Assembly: GCF_040115645.1 (NCBI RefSeq)
Contig: NC_089545.1
Location: 3,472,001-3,536,000, forward strand
DNA from: Euwallacea fornicatus
Taxonomy: Eukaryota > Arthropoda > Insecta > Coleoptera > Curculionidae
Direction of reading: 5' to 3'
Length of the DNA stretch: 64,000 nt
Shown here: positions 37,501 to 49,303 of the stretch, in pieces
Numbering within the stretch: position 1 is the first letter of the stretch
How the letters are laid out: the number at the start of each line of letters is the position of its first letter
Position numbers and translations under genes: made by a program
Notes under the pieces: model-generated
Seen by the model: the letters and a program-made list of their open reading frames with translations, nothing else
What the model was told of the DNA's origin: nothing
Database searches by the model: none

Positions 37501-39898
37501 TGTATCTTTAGTCTCTCTAATTGGATCATGTGCGCAAGCACGGCCTTGGATCCTCCGAATATTCCAAATAGTTCAATGTGATACTGTACATCTTTTAAAA
37601 TGTTTCTTAACTTTTTGAAACCTTCATCCTTTGACAAAGGCTTTAATTCAGTATTCGGACGCCTTAGAACCATAGGGGTGTCTTCTTTGACTGCCTTTAG
37701 AACAAGAAGTGCTTGCTCCAGAATTAAGTGAGCTTTTTTTTCTATTGCCGAGAGTGTATGTTTTTGATAGGTTACTACAAATTCTTTGGGGTTTGTGGAG
37801 AATCCAGACACCTGTGCCAAACCCTCCACCGTGGCCACCTTACTGTGGTAGGTAATTTCTAAATTCCGTACTTCGTTCAGTACATTCTGGGGCTTGCAGT
37901 TGCCATTGAGCAGTGTTGCTGTTAAACCAAGTATTCTGGGTTTGTGGCATACATCTGCTAAGGATTTGCATATTTGCCGCATTGGTTGATCAGAAACCCC
38001 TCGGTGGCATTCATCAAATACAATCAAATTCACTTTGTTTAAATCTAAAAGATTGGAAGAGTCAACATTGTACAGCTTACCTCATAAAAATAATTTTATG
38101 CTTGCCTAGGTACCGCTGATTGGTCAAATTAACCAGTATTTGTACAGTCATGACCAACACTTGAAATTTATCAAATTCTTGGTACCATTGTGTCTTTGGC
38201 CAAAAATCAAGTGACATATCTCCACTGTATTTCCCCACAGACAAATTAGTCCTTTTTTCAATACATTTTGCATGCTGATCCACTAGGGCAACAGTGTTGA
38301 CCACAACAAAGGAGATTTTTCCACCCTCAGTGTATTTTCTGAAGAATTGCAATAAAAATTGTCAAATGTAGGCTAAACTAATATATACTGATAATTTTTA
38401 TTTCTACAAATACATAGAAAACTATCTGGGGTATTATCAAGGAATGGATAGGATGCGATAAAAGTTAATTAGAGCACTTTCTTTAATAAATTTAAGAATG
38501 TTTTAAAAATATATTAACAGTTTATTTTATGTCTATCTCCCTCAGTATGTTGATCCAATCTTCCAGCCTTATCATATTCAAAAAGATCCTCAACCCTAGC
38601 CTCTATTTTAACATTTACTTTAGTATGTTTGTTGTTGTAGTTTTGCATTCAATATGATCAGGTAGTGATCTGTTAAGCCTTATTGTATAATATATAACTT
38701 ACTTTTCAATTATTTTCTACAGAATAACTCAGAACTACAGAATCAAATTTCTAAGGATTATTTTGTGCAACAATACAAGACATTCGAGTTTAAAAACACA
38801 TGACGGAAAATGTCTCCTTAAGGAGTTACGATTTTATGATGTTTTAAGACATTTACGTTTAAAAATGTGTTTCATCAACTTTTAGTACGTTTCATTTTAA
38901 TTTGTTTGTACAAAATAATACTTCAATCATTGTTCAAAGTATCGTCTTTGAACTCGAATGCATCTGTTAAATACTTTTTGCTAAATGTTTATTGTAGCCA
39001 AGACTAATAACACACCACCTTTGCCGATCTAATGTTGCCCAAAATGACGAACTTAAACAGAGAAGTGTGTAGGTGCACCATCAACTAGCAGCCACATTTT
39101 CTGTCGAATGTTTAATGGTACACTTTCATCAAGAACCTCTGGCAGGACGTCTTGTAGAAAACGCCTGTTGTCAGATTCTGTTAAACAATTGGACAGCAGA
39201 TATGGTCTATCCAAATGGTCATCCAATGGTTAACAAACCAACATTGATAACTTCTGGCAAATATCATTTGTGGATTTTCTTAGTGTTATTTTGTATAAAC
39301 ACATTAACATAAAACATACTAAAATTTGTAAAATGCATTTTTGCACATAACTGTCTTAAAATATGTTCCAAAAAACAAGCCTGAATAGTTATCTGATTAG
39401 AATATAAGTTTTGATTTCAAGAACTTGAAAGGTAATGTGACAATATTCAACATTTAAAAAGTAATTATTACAATGTATTGTGACCATGGTTATTGCATGT
39501 TATTAGGGTTACCTTCTAAACCAATAAAAGTGAAATACTTATACAATATTGCTCAGTTCTTAATATAATAAATATGTCAAACCAAAAAGGGGTTTGAAAT
39601 TTGATTATCATATGCAAATTGCATCATCAGCAGAGTTTACTATGTAAAGCTTTTTAAAGACATAATGATCTCATTATTTTAGATATAGATGTTAATTACT
39701 GCTATAGTTTTTATTGAGGAAATATTGATAAACTTACTGATGTGAATGCTGCAGTTGCTTCAAAACCAAAATTGCAATAAATGTCTTTCCAGCTCCAGTT
39801 GGTAGGTAAATTACTGAATTATTTTTTAAGGCTATTTCTGTTAGAGCTACCTGGTAGTCTCGGGGAAGAAAATCAGCTTCTTCAATTTTACTCACCAT
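31395..39898 (-). CDS. Dcr-2: Dicer-2, siRNA-producing RNase III
   Basis: Cytoplasmic endonuclease that cuts long double-stranded RNA into siRNAs and loads Argonaute-2 with R2D2-type partners; central to insect antiviral RNAi. Minus-strand coding exons, 5' to 3': 39898-39738, 38338-38106, 38044-37368, 37242-36745, 36179-35883, 35764-35552, 35449-34913, 34636-34320, 34266-33681, 33479-33032, 32799-32228, 31812-31625, 31560-31395. Every junction keeps frame; total 4893 bases, 1630 residues. Domain order is DExH helicase, Dicer dimerisation fold, PAZ, RNase IIIa, RNase IIIb, dsRBD. An intact PTGAGKT and DECH helicase plus the modest length favour Dicer-2 over the longer insect Dicer-1, whose helicase is usually degenerate. 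Start ATG 39898 reads MVSKIEEADFLPRDYQ. The GC-AG junction 38105/38045 is the only non-GT donor. Confidence 0.95.
31625..34266 (-). CDS. Dcr-2: Dicer-2 tandem RNase III domains
   Basis: Exons 9-12. RNase IIIa has ERLETLGDSFLK with acidic residues Glu1161 and Asp1165, and DKKIADCVEALLGAYF with Asp1306 and Glu1309. RNase IIIb has ERLEFLGDAVLDF with Glu1409 and Asp1413, and GDVFEALAGAIYLDS with Asp1517 and Glu1520. All eight expected metal-binding acids are present, so both cuts should be catalytically competent. The exon 8/9 intron (34319-34267) is only 53 bp. Confidence 0.94.
31813..32227. other. Dicer-2 intron 11, nothing recognised
   Basis: A 415-bp AT-rich intron between the two exons of RNase IIIb. 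No repeat or coding signal is seen. Confidence 0.7.
34320..35449 (-). CDS. Dcr-2: Dicer-2 platform and PAZ region
   Basis: Exons 7 and 8, residues 694-977. Position between the dimerisation fold and RNase IIIa, plus strings such as YVSMGTLNVSLKVNV, TQEDYLRKIVSPWYKDQG and LLNAVQPLLYVKHLTKKMNF, fit the platform and PAZ, which anchors the dsRNA 3' end. PAZ is weakly conserved in insect Dicer-2, so boundaries are approximate. Confidence 0.78.
35552..36179 (-). CDS. Dcr-2: Dicer-2 dimerisation (DUF283) domain
   Basis: Exons 5 and 6, residues 524-693. VDMVSAISLLSQYCNSLP and SNLKMAKRAAALLACKSLHQ with HQIGELDDHLLP are the conserved core of this dsRBD-like fold, which in the family contacts the R2D2/Loqs partner and joins helicase to PAZ. 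Exon joins are phase 0. Confidence 0.88.
36180..36744. other. Dicer-2 intron 4
   Basis: A 565-bp intron. It carries a minus-strand 53-codon frame (36415-36254, starting MLTYLILWADKKKLVGYAK) of coding-like appearance. It is not part of Dicer-2, since exons 4 and 5 join directly in the family. It may be chance. Confidence 0.6.
36745..39898 (-). CDS. Dcr-2: Dicer-2 helicase region
   Basis: Exons 1-4. Motif I PTGAGKT is at residues 33-39, motif II VFDECH at 140-145, motif III LTATLL shortly after. The C-terminal RecA half (residues 358-523) has LCALIFTKRR, VLCASNVLEEGVDI and motif VI QSKGRAR at 483-489. All ATPase motifs are intact, as in ATP-dependent, processive insect Dicer-2 enzymes that act on blunt dsRNA ends. 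Confidence 0.93.
38045..38105 (-). other. 61-bp GC-AG intron of Dicer-2
   Basis: Minus strand: TACCTAG/GCAAGC at the 5' end and CTTTTAG at the 3' end. Only this GC donor restores the frame into LNKVNLIVFDECH. The nearby GT donor (GTAAGC, 29 bases further into the intron) leads to a wrong frame and a stop. AG/GCAAG is the strongest known GC-donor context. Confidence 0.8.
38339..39737. other. Dicer-2 intron 1 with a dead transposase fragment
   Basis: A 1.4 kb intron between the P-loop exon and the rest of the helicase. Its only recognisable content is a minus-strand transposase remnant at 39013-39226. Confidence 0.8.
39013..39226 (-). pseudogene. Transposase remnant (mariner/IS630-like DDE region)
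   Basis: Translating the minus strand from 39226 gives LLSNCLTESDNRRFLQDVLP, then NIRQKMWLLVDGAPTHFS, then two in-frame stops within a continuation reading VRHFGQH and IGKGG. The D-G-A-P-x-H-F block is the second catalytic Asp region of IS630/mariner transposases common in insect genomes. The final acidic region is missing. It is a truncated, dead copy. Confidence 0.75.
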
Positions 39899-41025
39899 TG
39901 TTCTTAAAGTATTTTGACTTTGAGCTCTCTTTTAGTTTTTCACATTGACACACCCTGAAGTTAAATATTGTTATATTATTGTTCAATCATGAGTTTTATT
40001 TAATTTTTGTCATTTATTTTATAGGTAAGGAGTCGATATCAAAACAGTCCAAACAAGTACCAATCTAAAGAGAAATTTCTGGAATTTATCTTTAAAATGA
40101 CAACTGGAAGTACAATTAAAAATAAATTATTGTAGCCAGTAGGAGTGGACTAAATGAGTAATCTTCAAATCAATTAGAGTTTAGGGGAATTACTTACAAA
40201 AAGAAAATCATTTAGCATTTGTTGTGAGATAAATCTTTAGTGATTACACTGCAGGACATCTACAGAAACACAAGAACATTTCAGGTTTTGATATAGCAGA
40301 AAAACGAAATGCCGTAAATGTGTGAAAATTCTTGTGCCGATGTATATAGCAGTTTTACTCTTTCCAGGGTACTACCTATTGTTTTTCTTACTTACCTCCA
40401 ATTTCAGTATAGAGCATAAAGATTTATTATACAAATAAATTGTGTTTATAATTTTTTTTTAAATATATTTAATGTAAATTACGGAAGAAAAAAAAATGAA
40501 AACCTGTATTAACCTTTTTCCTTGACCATCTATGTGACTGAAAGTTGTAGTGACAGTTGTCACTAATGTCATATTTCAGTGCGATAAATAGAATAGCATC
40601 AAGTCTTGTTTGTCCATTCAGAATTTTTGACAAGATACTAAAGAGCTAAAACGACTAACAGAAATGCATTGTTTTAGTTTTATTTAATAAAAAACCGATT
40701 TTCGTCAATTTTCTCAGAAAATACTTTATTATAGATATCGAAGACTGCAAAGGCAACATTTTTTAAAATTAAACAGTATATTATGATACTAGGTTCGTAT
40801 AGCAGCTTAGAGTTGCACTAACCTCAGCTGCAGGAGAAGCGATGTGACAAGCAGTTTTACAGTTAACGGATATGTTATAATGATTCTCAAAGAGACGAGA
40901 TTCACCAACAGTAGGCCAGACTCTGATTTTATGAAAGGTTGACCAAAGAGTACTGTTTTCTAATTCAACAACCAACAGAAAAAACAACCAGTAATCCTTA
41001 AATATACATTTTATTTCACTACGTT
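39899..41025. other. Spacer between Dicer-2 start and EF-Ts stop
   Basis: Both flanking genes are on the minus strand, so this 1.1 kb should hold the Dicer-2 promoter and 5' untranslated region and the EF-Ts 3' end. A tttatt at 41010-41015 (AATAAA on the minus strand) lies 11 bases after the EF-Ts stop. No coding sequence is seen. Confidence 0.65.
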
Positions 41026-43516
41026 TTACTGGCAAACTTCCACTGCATCTAAACATTTTTCGTCGGAGGTTGCCACTGTCTCGCCGCACGCAAATCTTTG
41101 AAAGCTTACTACTTGAATTTGATTCAAATCCAGTAATTCTTTGATGCTCATGGTATCATCCAATAAATAATCTTGGTGGATCAAGCTCGATTCTTCCTCC
41201 TTATTCGGCGAAGCGACATCTTCTTTACCTATATTTTTCGGGGCCATTCCCACGATATGCTGGCACAACCCGGCCGCAACTTTGTCGATATACGCATTAT
41301 CTCCGTTTATGCTCTTAACTGCCACTAAACCTCCTATTCGACCTAGGAGGATATTACTTAATGACTTCCCTGAAGGATGGGCATAACCTAGAACAAAAAG
41401 ATTACATGCAAATATGATGTAAGGAAAGTAATTGTAATACTTGGGAAACTATTTCACCGCTTACAACCAGTGAATCTACAATTCTCTTCAAATCCCTAAA
41501 CATACCGCTTAAATGAATTCCGTTAGCAACTTTCACACCTACTGCACGTTTTAATAAGGCATTTTCTCCTACTGAGCCTATCATCAGTGCTAACTTATCC
41601 CCTAAAGATTTCCCGTCGTCGGTTTTTAAAGACATCAGATGATCACTGTCCAAATTGATCTATAAATTAATATTTGCTGTGAAATAAAATAATATATGTA
41701 TGGGATTATTAAATTAATATTGAGTGGAATATTTTTATGCAGGACGTTTTTTAGTGGACGACAGTTTTGTAAAGGGTAATTTAAATGATTTCGGAGAACT
41801 GATAAATCTGTTTAGGGTCAATGATCAAAAAGCAAGATTATTAGGAAGATTACTTTAAGGGAAACATAGGAGTAAGTAAATGATGTGCCAATAGGCTTGT
41901 TGCAACAAAGAGTTAAATCAATTCTGGATGGTCAGAAGCGTGCTCATGTTAATAAGGAGTCCTTACAAATAATTTCGAATATATCTGACGGTTGGGAATT
42001 AGTTTTCTACCCTATTGGATACAGTGCTTATTCTATCATGTTTATGAAATCTAATACAAAACAGTTTTTTTCATTTTGGTGCGATTTTCAGGACACCGAT
42101 CCTTTGGCAATTATTTACGCAACACACGATATCGCAATCACCTATAAGACCATGAAACAAGCATTTTGCATACCTGTTTAGAATATTCATACCTTTGAAA
42201 GGGCATGAGCAGAACTAGGTGCATTTTTCAAATAGTTCAAACAGGTTTCTGTTGCTTCTTTAACCATTTTTTCAAACTCAACATTTCTGGCCACAAAATC
42301 AGTCTCACAATTAACTTCTACTAAAACTCCGTTACTGCCTTCAACAGAGGCTCCAATTAATCCTTGTGTAGTCTGCCTTCCTTCTAATTTGGTGGCTTTT
42401 GACCAGCCTAGTACTTGAGCCTGTTGTTTAAGCCATTCTTCTGCCTTATTTACAAAAAAGAAATATTACATAAAAACGAGAGAAAATACTTAATTTGCAT
42501 GAGCTATTATGTTACATTTATGGAAATTTTTACTTTTTCAATCAAAATTTTATTCAGATATCAATTATGTAATTTACATTAACATCGCATATTTAGGGTG
42601 GTCATTATTAGTGTAATATTTTTCCTGTACATTTATTAAGATAAATAGATAATCAATTAAAAAATGTTAATATTAATCACTCTTATTTCAATACTACTAG
42701 ACCACTTCTTCATGTCACCAAGGTAAAGTATTGATCAAATAATATTTAGTAAATATCTGTTTGTAGGGTTAATATGAAGTAAATAGGTACCTTCTCTAAA
42801 TTATTATTGTGTAGTTCAAGGGCCTTCTTACAGTTGGTAAAAGTGTAGCCAGTCTTCTTTCTTAGTGTGGCCAATGCTGATTTTTCTGCTGCAAATGGGA
42901 CTCGAGTTGTGTGAATGTATCGACTTAAAGTTCTCAAAATCATCTGGAAACATGATTTTATAAACAGGTTAGTTAACTACTTATTGTAAAAGAAACCATT
43001 GGAAGTAGATGCCGAAAGTCCATACCATTTAACAGTGGTGGCATAGGGAGTCATGGAAATCTGACCTATTATTAGCCCTTATAGATTAAGACAATGCTTG
43101 AAATTATTTTAAGTTGGACTCTTTGGAACTTTTCACTTGCAAATGAAAGTTGACAGTAACAAGAAGTCTCTGACCTGATAGTTCTCTTTTTCAAATAAAT
43201 AAATCACCATTAGAAGCTTAATTTTTTATGTTCACTTTATTATAATTACAAATGTGATACCTCAAATTATGGTTTCAAGGCAATAAATGCAAAACAAAAT
43301 TTTTCTAATCTACTAATAAAAAAATATTTCTTTCAGTAAACTCTACACTTGGACATAGCATCCAGGGCGTCCACAGAGTTTACTAAAGAAATCCAATGTC
43401 CAATTATGTATGTTCTTTAGTTGTATCACCATAGCTGAAGTTGTGTGGTGAATAGTTTATGCGTAAATCTATCTTAGTATGTTTGCAATGGAGAAAGAAT
43501 AAAATAGACTTACCAT
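41026..43516 (-). CDS. mEF-Ts: Mitochondrial translation elongation factor Ts
   Basis: Guanine-nucleotide exchange factor that recycles mitochondrial EF-Tu in the matrix. Minus-strand coding exons: 43516-43514 (ATG only), 42943-42791, 42444-42193, 41659-41506, 41387-41026; 924 bases, about 307 residues. The N-terminus (SRYIHTTRVPF) is basic and acid-free, as in a mitochondrial presequence. A UBA-like segment LRKKTGYTFTNCKKALE follows, then WLKQQAQVLGWSKATKLEGR and the EF-Ts signature VNCETDFVARN. The core dimerisation domain comes from the last two exons (GYAHPSGKSLSNILLGRIGG). The start codon is split off into exon 1; the first base of exon 2 is a second ATG, so either may initiate. Intron 3 contains an antisense coding-like remnant. 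Confidence 0.93.
41724..42181 (+). pseudogene. Unidentified broken coding-like sequence, antisense in EF-Ts intron 3
   Basis: Part one (41724-41858) reads GRFLVDDSFVKGNLNDFGEL then LFRVNDQKARLLGRLL and a stop. Part two, in another frame (about 41876-42181), reads VPIGLLQQRVKSILDGQKRA, then ISNISDGWELVFYPIGYSAY, then FFSFWCDFQDTDPLAIIYA, and stops 11 bases before the EF-Ts exon boundary at 42193. The parts look like one protein broken by a frameshift or a missed short intron. The balanced composition (Asp, Gly, Trp, Pro, Cys) is unlike chance AT-rich frames. I do not recognise the family. Confidence 0.35.
42445..42790. other. EF-Ts intron 2, nothing recognised
   Basis: A 346-bp AT-rich intron with no coding or repeat signal. 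Confidence 0.7.
42944..43513. other. EF-Ts intron 1, nothing recognised
   Basis: A 570-bp AT-rich intron separating the start codon from the rest of the coding region. No repeat or nested frame is supported. Confidence 0.7.
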
Positions 43517-44780
43517 TTTAGTCTTATCGGTTATTATTACAATATTTTGCTTAAAATTCGGTATTTTTTCATAAAAAGTGCCGAGAAGACGTGTAAAACG
43601 AACGTGTATAGGTTAGAGGAGTTTCAGAGATCAGCTGTTTGATTAAGCCTTATAGGAATGTCGTTACAATATCGATCTTTCTTGCATCGACCATTATTTT
43701 CAAGATAAGCAACTATGGACATTGAGGAACCTTATGGAAAATTAAATCTAAAGTAGTCTTTGAGAAAAATGACATCAACGTGAACTTCAAAATCAAAATA
43801 TTGATTACGATTGGGGAGTCGAACTTAGTTTCGAAAATATTCTGCTATTCTTAAGATTAATAAAATAACAAAACAGTAAGGCTAACAATTTAATGTTTCA
43901 GGACTAAATGGTGAATATAAATCATTATATTACTTAAAAAATTCAAAAAATGTGTTTTAATAGCAACCTTTAAGTGCTAGAAGCGGTTAAAAGGAATTAC
44001 ATACCTAATATTAAATAGTAGAACAATATTAATAAATGCGCCTCATTTGGAATAACAAATTATGTTAGGCAGCGTTTAGATATCTTTAAGTCGTAAAAAA
44101 TCAATTAAGATAAGTCTACGTATAATATAGAACATTTTTTAATAATAACATGCAAATCGTTACTGAAATGACTATAATGGTAAGGAATTTCTGACTGAAA
44201 TGCGAAACGTAGATCTTCATATTCGTATTCATAGCCGTCAATTTACAAAAAATATTTTCGTGCATTGCCGCTTCTGAGCGCATCAGAAATCGGCAGTGCA
44301 TGATGGCTTATGAGAATTTATCACAGGACATTACAGACTAAACAGACACATGCATCTTTTTGGAATGGATTAGAACTTGCTCTGTAATCTCTGTGATGCT
44401 GGTAAGAAATCCTTATACTAGTTTCTAAAAATTCCTTATAGGTGGGGACGACTTAAGCACAAAGCTTTTGAAGCCACCTTTCTCCTTCGGAAGTAACCTT
44501 CATTCCTTGAACGAAATAGAGTTCTTTTTCATAATGCGAAAGGTCGTTTTACCGTTTTTTAATTTGGAGCCAAATAGATGGTTTATGGCTTCATCGCTGA
44601 GCATATCATATCGAAAATCCGGCCTATACGTCCTAAGTCCTTGAGTAATCTGGTTAATTCAGTAGATGCAGTATGTCGTGTCATGGGCAACTCTAATTTC
44701 CCATAGCTTTTCTTGCATTTACTATATTCTTAATCACGGCGACTTTTTGTAGATTGAGTGTTCTAGTTAATTAAAGAAAA
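43517..44780. promoter_or_regulatory. Divergent promoter region between EF-Ts and dynein heavy chain
   Basis: This 1.26 kb contains the 5' untranslated regions and promoters of two divergent genes. I see a tatcgat string near 43671, resembling half of the DREF element common at insect housekeeping promoters; it could serve EF-Ts. No TATA box is convincing for either gene. A minus-strand 61-codon frame (44116-44301) has no support. Confidence 0.5.
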
Positions 44781-47700
44781 ATGTCCGGAAATGAGGCAGA
44801 GAGAAGCAGATTGCTTAAACGGATTGCAGAGAAAACCGCCAAACTAGAATCTCGCAAAGATCTCAATATAAAGGTTCCTCGACTGCAGCTACCTTCTGAT
44901 TATACTTACCAAGATAGATCGATATTTTCTTTACCGCCCGAAATACTGAAACCAATAATGGCTTCAGCACATCCAAAATATCGCAAGAAATTAGCTGCAG
45001 AAAGGAAAAAAAGTAGCTATTAGTGAATGTTCGCATTTCCCCTGAATTAGTCATTGATTTTCATTTAAGCGACCGAACTCAAAAGGCAATTACAGTCTTA
45101 TACGACACTGAGAAAGCAAAGAGAAGAATTTCGAAAACGTTTGATTACTTTGATTACTAATGTAAGTGACGACTTGATGGATGTAGATGATATTCCTTCT
45201 GCTCAAGAAAAGGAAATGCTGAGATACTATTATTACCTTAAACATGGAGTGGATACTGTCCATGTGGCTCCACTAGATGAAAAAGTCTTGAATCGCGTGG
45301 GTATTATGAGATCTGCAACTAACGCCTGTTTGGTTTCTTTTGAAATTTATTGGTTATACTTTGGTTTAATTACTCAGGTTTTGTCGTTAGTCCCAAGACG
45401 TTTGACTCGTTGGGAAGAGACCTTAAAGAAAACCATTGACGATGTAAGGGATGATTTTATGATGGCAAATAAGAAGGCCATTATAGATTTTGTCCTCCAA
45501 GATTTTGCTTTCATAGTTGGACTACAAGATGTGTCGCCATTTAAATCGGAAAGAAAGAAGATAGGAAATAGTTTCAGACCAGTATTCGACTATGCCAAAC
45601 TTAAAATGGTGCACAATTTGCATATTATTAATCCATGCCTCTCTGTTTTATTGGACATTTGGTACACTCGTTTCAGGTGAGTTTTGTTGTTCAAAATATC
45701 TGGAGGTTCCAGACATTCTGCCTTTAGACGACTTCGTCTCATCAACACGAATGAACTGATGGGTCATAACGGAGCATTTGATTTGCAAGAATTCAAATAT
45801 ATTTGCAAGAAAAACATCGATAATTGCAGAAACGTTTTGACTAATCAATATTACTATGCGGTGACCGACGTGTTTCTTCAAGGAGCAAAGAAAAATAGAT
45901 TGCCAGATCCTGCAAAACGAAAACGCATGAAATCGTTCTACAATTCTGTCGCCACAATCATGACGAATCAGCTACAGACCTTATGTCTCAAATCATTGCA
46001 TGATTATGTCCATTACATCACTGATATAAAGGTAAGCTATTTCTCATAAATCGTTTTCGCACCTGTCCTCCTTTTTTTGAATCTACTTTAACGTTCTTCG
46101 TTTCCGAATCAGGAAGCAATTCTTACCATTTACCTTAGATTTTTGCCTTAACACCAGTTTTACCCATCCACATACCTCACATCATCATTTTCCTTGCAAC
46201 TTGTTGTCGTACCTTTACTTCCACTATCGTCTTTCTCCTTCATCTATTGCCTTGCTCACGCCTGTTATCGTACTTTGCGCCCTAATGATAGATGATCAAA
46301 AGCAGTACCATTTTTTAGTATTCCAACAAAGGATTTCTGATTAAATTAGTCGAACGAGTGAACATTTTAGCATTTGATCCGCCCTTTAAGAGTTTCAAAG
46401 ATGCCCTCATTCACGAAATTGATGCCATAGTGGACGCTGTGTTGGATATTCCCCGATTGGAAAGTAAGCTCTATTTGGACTGGGTCGAAGTCGTGGAATA
46501 CTTGAAAGTGGGTAGAATGCGCATATCCTGAATTCGTACTTAATTAGAGAAAAATTCCAGCCTATTATCCCTGATGAGACTATAACGAACTATAAACGAC
46601 AAATAAGAGATTTGCTAGAAAATCAAAGAATAGGTCCCGAGTTGAGAGTGCAAGATTTCGACGACTATATGCCGCTTATCAATGGCGAGGCTGCGGAGGA
46701 GGTGAATAAGTTCTTGGACAAGGAGCACAAGTTGGAGGAATACGCCGAGCAGATAACAAAGTATAAGAAGATAATGGATAGCGTTCCTTTGGCCACGGAA
46801 CATGTGATAACTATGGAAATGTATAACATGAACAGAAGCGAACTCATCAAGGCGTTGGGAATGCAAGCTGAAATATTTCGGGAGAAATTGATTCAAAAAT
46901 GCATCAAGAACTATCAGCAACTTTGCAAACAGTAAGAGAGAGGTCTTTAAATTATTGCAGAATTTAGTTTAATCAATTCCCTTAATAAGTATGGTAAGTC
47001 AGCGTCTCTTCTCGAATGGTATTCAAAGGCAAGGGTCCAATAAAAAGTTCGTTATTCGTGGAAAAGAGTGGCGGCTAAGGTAGTAGCTTTAATGCGTCAT
47101 ATGCCATCAATTTCTAGCCAGTCTTGCGTCGCACTCTGCGGTCAAGTTCCTAGCTCCTAAAATTTATAAACAAATCAGATTAAGATTACATGTGTCGGAA
47201 GGCAAAGATTAAGATTATAATTCCAAAAATTAGATTAATAGTATCTTCGAAATGAAAGACAAACGTTACGGGGCCGTCCCAGAAAATTCCAATAGAAGGA
47301 AGGTGATTGACCTGTTGTTAAAAATTCGGGACAAATTGGTGACTGCTAATTAAATATCCTTAGGAAAGTAACCCTAAAGTTTAAGAGTTCTGTTGCAAGT
47401 AAAAGAATATTGTTCTTCGGAACAGTAATTTTGGCCATGCTAGCACCACCATGACAGAGTACTCCGGCTAATAATAATAATTACGCAAAACACCGAAGAA
47501 CTTGAAACCCACTCCTCTGTCTTGTTAAAGAAATGTTTTGTTAGAAAAACAGAATATATTTATGAAAATGTTCTTTTCTGCATCTGTTTTTCTAATAAGA
47601 GTATTTTTCACCAACTGGGCTACCTAGAAAATTAAGAACCAACAAATTTAAGATTTCTTTGACAAAATTTATTGCATCAAAGAAAGTAATAAAAGATGTT

Positions 47701-49303
47701 ATACATTGATTAATAGTTCCAATATTATATTGATATGCCTGTGCATTAAAATAATCAAGCGGTTGATAGTCTCTTGTGGAATATTAGAGAGCAAAAATTG
47801 AACGAAGCGAATCACAGGCATAATGTAATAAGCAAAACAACGGAGATAACAATCAGTGTGAGTAACAGACCTTTAACTCCCAATTTAGGTAAAGAAGTAT
47901 ATCTACACTTCCAAGCTAAATTAAGAGGTTAATGGCATTAAATGAAATAGCGATTGTTGCTCAGTAGAGTTGTTCATAGCAGTTCAGAATTCAATACACT
48001 CAGCTCTTAAATGTTATTATTTACCAAACAAAGAAGTTAGATTGAAAGTAGGGAAAAAGTTACTAAAATATTGATAGAACAAACAATAGCATGCAATTTG
48101 TCTTTAATAAGATTTATTGGTTTTAAAGATTAGGAGAACAGTATCAAGCTATTGCAGACAAAGCATTGAGCGTACCGGTAAATACGGCTGAGCTAATGGA
48201 TCTAATGAAATATGTTACTGAAATTGAAACCGTAACTTTATGTGAAATGGAGGATAGATTGAGAGAAGTAATGGATTACATCCTCTTCTTATCGGATCAC
48301 TCTATATTCACTCCAGTAGAGATGAAGCAAAACAACATCACCTTTCACTGGTATGTATTCACAGGATTTTTGTAATAATAATAAAAATGTAGGAACTGCG
48401 TTCAAAAATTCAAAATTCCTTCCCTACATCGGTCTGGTAGTTTCAGTGGTATATATAGAGGTGATTTCAATTTAAGGTATTTGCACATGCCGAAAGTCCT
48501 AGAAGAACATCGACAAATGGTTGACAGTAAAATAGAAGAATTTCAAGCTCAGCTCACGGCTAAGATTGAGAAGTTTAAAGACGATTTAGAGGTATACGCT
48601 AAGATGGTTGATGAAATGCAGAATAATGGCAATGTGGATGATTTACCTAGATATCACAAGAAGACAACAAAGCTAGATGAAAGGTATATTGATTAAAAAA
48701 AACAAACAAACAGCAATCCTTCATTAATCCGTGATCCATAAGGATTTACTTAATTGCAATCATTAAATTAAAATGTTAATAAAAACACCAATTCGTTCCA
48801 GATTAGCTCACGCAATGGAACAAATAAATCAGTTCAACAAGGAGGAAGTCGCTTTCGGGCTTGAATTGTCGCAATATCCCCTTCGCAAGCAGATTCACGA
48901 GAATCTCGCGCCTTACAAGAAACTATACGACAATGCAACTGATTTCATTAACAAATACGATTTGTGGATGAAGTCCAAAGTCGGCTCGTATGATCCTGAA
49001 GAAATCGAAGCTGATGTCGGAACTTATTATCAAAACATCCACAACTTGGAGAAATTTTTTACGGAAAAACCGGCGACATTCAGCTTGGCTTCTACGGTAA
49101 TTTAAGTTATTTTACAGCTTCGAATTTGAATCTAATTAGGACGAAATGAGTGAGATATCAACGACAAATTTATTTAATTTAGGTTAGAGAACGAATAGAA
49201 GAATTTAAAGAAAACATGCCTATTATACAGACTTTAGGCAATCCCGGCATGAAAGAACGCCACTGGGAAAAAGTATCGGAAATTGTCGGATTTCCTATTA
49301 AAG
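44781..49303 (+). CDS. Dynein heavy chain N-terminal tail exons
   Basis: Ten exons, about 820 residues. The start MSGNEAERSRLLKRIAEKTA is followed by a charged segment, RYYYYLKHGVDTVHVAPLDE (a DNAH3/7/12-class landmark), SLVPRRLTRWEETLKKTIDD and NKKAIIDFVLQD. Later helical stretches match the heavy-chain stem. The tail is short compared with two-headed outer-arm chains, which fits a single-headed inner-arm dynein. Several introns are 51-57 bp; intron 45297-45377 is 81 bp, in frame and stop-free. Confidence 0.85.

Noticed and set aside
39073..39312. Plus-strand 79-codon open frame in Dicer-2 intron 1
   Set aside because: The opposite strand encodes a recognisable transposase fragment; the plus frame is its shadow.
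31395..39898. Dicer-1 identity
   Set aside because: Helicase motifs are complete and the length is 1630 residues; insect Dicer-1 is longer with a degenerate helicase. Dicer-2 fits better.
45677..45712. A 36-bp dynein intron
   Set aside because: The acceptor at 45727 gives a 51-bp intron with a pyrimidine tract and a better match in length to the family (TRFRRLRLINTNEL).
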